NCBI RefSeq assembly: GCF_013377535.1
Contig: NZ_JABCJE010000010.1
Span: forward strand, 1-64,000
DNA from: Donghicola mangrovi
Lineage (GTDB): Bacteria > Pseudomonadota > Alphaproteobacteria > Rhodobacterales > Rhodobacteraceae
Direction: 5' to 3'
DNA length: 64,000 nucleotides
Every line of letters begins with the position of its first letter. Position 1 is the first letter of the stretch. The position numbers were made by a program, and so were the translations under genes. Positions 62,535 through 64,000 of this stretch are shown one piece after another. The notes below the pieces were generated by a model, which was not told the origin of the DNA, did no database searches, and saw nothing but the letters and a program-made list of their open reading frames with translations.

Positions 62535-63710
62535 ATGGCACAACAGGGCCGCATAGATCTATTGGTCGGGCAGCATGCTGCAAGCTTGTCAGAAAGACTG
62601 CAAGCCCATCGCACGCAGCTGTTCCCCCCTGACACGCGCCGTGCCCTGCGCAAGTTCACCAGCGGTGAGGTCGCGACCCTGCTTGGGGTCAAAGACGCTT
62701 ATCTGCGCAAACTTCATCTGGATGGTCGCGGCCCAGAGCCGGAAATTCGCACGGGCGGGCGGCGGTACTATTCCACCGAGGATATTCAGGCCCTGCGGCA
62801 GATGCTGGAAAAGGGCGCCAAAGTCCCAGGCACCTATCTGCCGGGCAGGACCGAAGGGAACCACCTACAGGTCATCACTGTGATCAACTTCAAGGGCGGG
62901 TCGGGGAAAACCACGACTTCCGCCCATTTGGCGCAGAAGCTGGCCTTGGACGGGTATCGCGTGCTGGCGATTGATCTGGACCCTCAGGCCAGCCTGTCGG
63001 CCTTGCACGGGTTCCAGCCGGAATTCGATCTGCCCGATGGCGGGACGCTCTATGATGCGATCCGGTATGACGATCCGGTGCCGTTGGCAGATGTCATCCA
63101 GAAAACTTACTTTACCAACCTCGACATCATTCCGGGCAATCTGGACCTGATGGAGTTCGAGCACGACACGCCCAAGGCCTTGGCCGAGCGGTCGGGCGAT
63201 CTGTTTTTCACCCGCGTGGGCGAGAAGCTAGCCGAGGTCGAGGCGAACTATGACGTGGTGGTCATCGACTGTCCGCCGCAGCTCGGGTTCCTGACCATGT
63301 CGGCCTTGTCTGCGGCGACGGCGGTACTGGTGACCGTCCATCCGCAGATGCTGGACGTGATGTCCATGTGTCAGTTCCTGCTCATGACCTCGAACCTTCT
63401 CGGCGTTGTGGCCGAGGCCGGGGGCGACATGTCCTATGACTGGCTGCGGTATTTGGTGACGCGCTATGAGCCCGGTGACGGGCCGCAGAACCAGATGGTC
63501 AGTTTCATGCGGTCGATGTTCGGCGAACATGTGCTGAACCACACCGCCCTGAAATCCACCGCGATCAGTGACGCCGGGATCACCAAGCAGACCCTCTATG
63601 AGGTCGAAAAGGGCCAGTTCCACCGCGCAACCTATGAGCGCGCGATGGAGAGCCTGAACTCGGTGAACTCGGAAATCGAGGATCTGATCCAGAAGGCATG
63701 GGGACGCTGA
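62535..63710 (+). CDS. repA: RepA, ParA-type partition ATPase of a RepABC replicon
   Basis: A 391-residue RepA. An N-terminal helix-turn-helix, MerR-like (FTSGEVATLLGVKDAYLRKL, then YYSTEDIQALRQML), precedes the deviant Walker A KGGSGKTT at 120-127. DLDPQASLSAL is Walker A', and VVIDCPPQLGFL is Walker B. Length and order are those of RepABC RepA, not of the ~260-residue chromosomal ParA. It segregates the replicon and represses its own operon. Its stop overlaps the repB start (TGATG). Confidence 0.92.
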   Translation: MAQQGRIDLLVGQHAASLSERLQAHRTQLFPPDTRRALRKFTSGEVATLLGVKDAYLRKLHLDGRGPEPEIRTGGRRYYSTEDIQALRQMLEKGAKVPGTYLPGRTEGNHLQVITVINFKGGSGKTTTSAHLAQKLALDGYRVLAIDLDPQASLSALHGFQPEFDLPDGGTLYDAIRYDDPVPLADVIQKTYFTNLDIIPGNLDLMEFEHDTPKALAERSGDLFFTRVGEKLAEVEANYDVVVIDCPPQLGFLTMSALSAATAVLVTVHPQMLDVMSMCQFLLMTSNLLGVVAEAGGDMSYDWLRYLVTRYEPGDGPQNQMVSFMRSMFGEHVLNHTALKSTAISDAGITKQTLYEVEKGQFHRATYERAMESLNSVNSEIEDLIQKAWGR

Positions 63711-64000
63711 TGGCACGCAAGAACCTGCTTGGAAATCTATCAGGACCGGCCGGTGCCGATGCCCCTGCCCCCGCAAAGCCCCGTCGCACGACCGGGGCTA
63801 TTGGCGCTGTGAGCCAGCAGATCGCTGACCTGAAGACCCGCGCCTTGGCCGAGATCCCGCCCGAACTGATCGACGACGCGGGTCTGAAAGACCGTCTGGA
63901 CGACGATCCCGAGGGACTGGCCGCGCTGGTTGCCTCGATCCGTGAATATGGTCAGCAGGTTCCGGTGCTGCTGCGGCAATCGCCGACGGACGGAAACCGT
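63710..64000 (+). CDS. repB: RepB partition protein, partial
   Basis: Only the first 97 residues are present, cut by the window end. MARKNLLGNL is the usual RepB start, followed by a linker and the ParB-like N-terminal part (GLAALVASIREYGQQVPVLL). RepB binds the centromere-like site and works with RepA. repC, the initiator, should lie to the right. Confidence 0.9.
   Translation, partial: MARKNLLGNLSGPAGADAPAPAKPRRTTGAIGAVSQQIADLKTRALAEIPPELIDDAGLKDRLDDDPEGLAALVASIREYGQQVPVLLRQSPTDGNR

Noticed and set aside
1-64000. tRNA, rRNA or CRISPR
   Set aside because: I saw no T-loop-like GGTTCRANYCC hairpin arrangement, no rRNA-like stretch and no regularly spaced direct repeats. A tRNAscan-SE and Infernal run would confirm this.

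Overview
The window comes from an alphaproteobacterium, most likely a Rhodobacteraceae (Roseobacter-group) member. The support is a GC-rich core gene set, TRAP transporters, a class I lysyl-tRNA synthetase, an NDUFS4-type complex I subunit and, at the right edge, a RepABC-type repA followed by the start of repB. The window ends inside repB, so it is one arm of a RepABC replicon or of a chromosome carrying a repABC module. Housekeeping genes (uvrB, lysK, nadD, ettA) on the same piece argue for a chromid or chromosome rather than a dispensable plasmid.

Layout. Positions 1-14,300 are accessory DNA of lower and uneven GC. They hold a cluster of small secreted proteins (0.6-3.2 kb: an NTF2-like protein and two tandem paralogues, one with an SH3 domain), a TRAP transporter/esterase operon divergent from a TetR gene with a DUF3237 gene behind it, a decayed IS5/IS427-type insertion sequence, isolated single genes (GNAT acetyltransferase, P-loop kinase-like protein, alpha/beta hydrolase, AT-rich membrane protein) and at least six degenerate copies of a dispersed intergenic repeat. 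From about 14.3 kb to 36 kb lies a compact core: MYG1, complex I subunit, uvrB, a 24-residue lipoprotein, a sulfotransferase and a beta-helix protein, lysK, a TerB-like protein, PBP4-type carboxypeptidase, nadD, ettA, an H-type lectin, the tesA / ybbA-ybbP group, trxC, a gamma-glutamylcyclotransferase, csbD and an MFS transporter.

From 36 to 48 kb: malonyl-CoA synthetase (matB), a LysR regulator and a divergent operon of cytochrome P450, [2Fe-2S] ferredoxin, ferredoxin reductase and an orphan TRAP binding protein; an EamA exporter with divergent Lrp regulator; a cytochrome c; and a large basic amino-acid decarboxylase. From 47.7 to 57.1 kb is a surface-polysaccharide locus: KpsE/KpsT/KpsM-like ABC export genes, two glycosyltransferases resembling the mycobacterial galactofuranosyltransferases GlfT1 and GlfT2, two P-loop sulfotransferase-like proteins and an SGNH-like unknown. 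A PagL-like lipid A deacylase follows. The last 6 kb hold a universal stress protein/Na+-alanine symporter operon, an M29 aminopeptidase, a small unknown protein and repA-repB.

The most interesting points are: the polysaccharide locus, which predicts a possibly sulfated galactofuranose-containing exported glycan; the P450, whose I-helix lacks the usual acid-alcohol pair; the repeat family that sits directly behind accessory genes; essential genes next to repAB; and the overlap of two divergent start codons on one CATG. I saw no rRNA, tRNA or CRISPR array.
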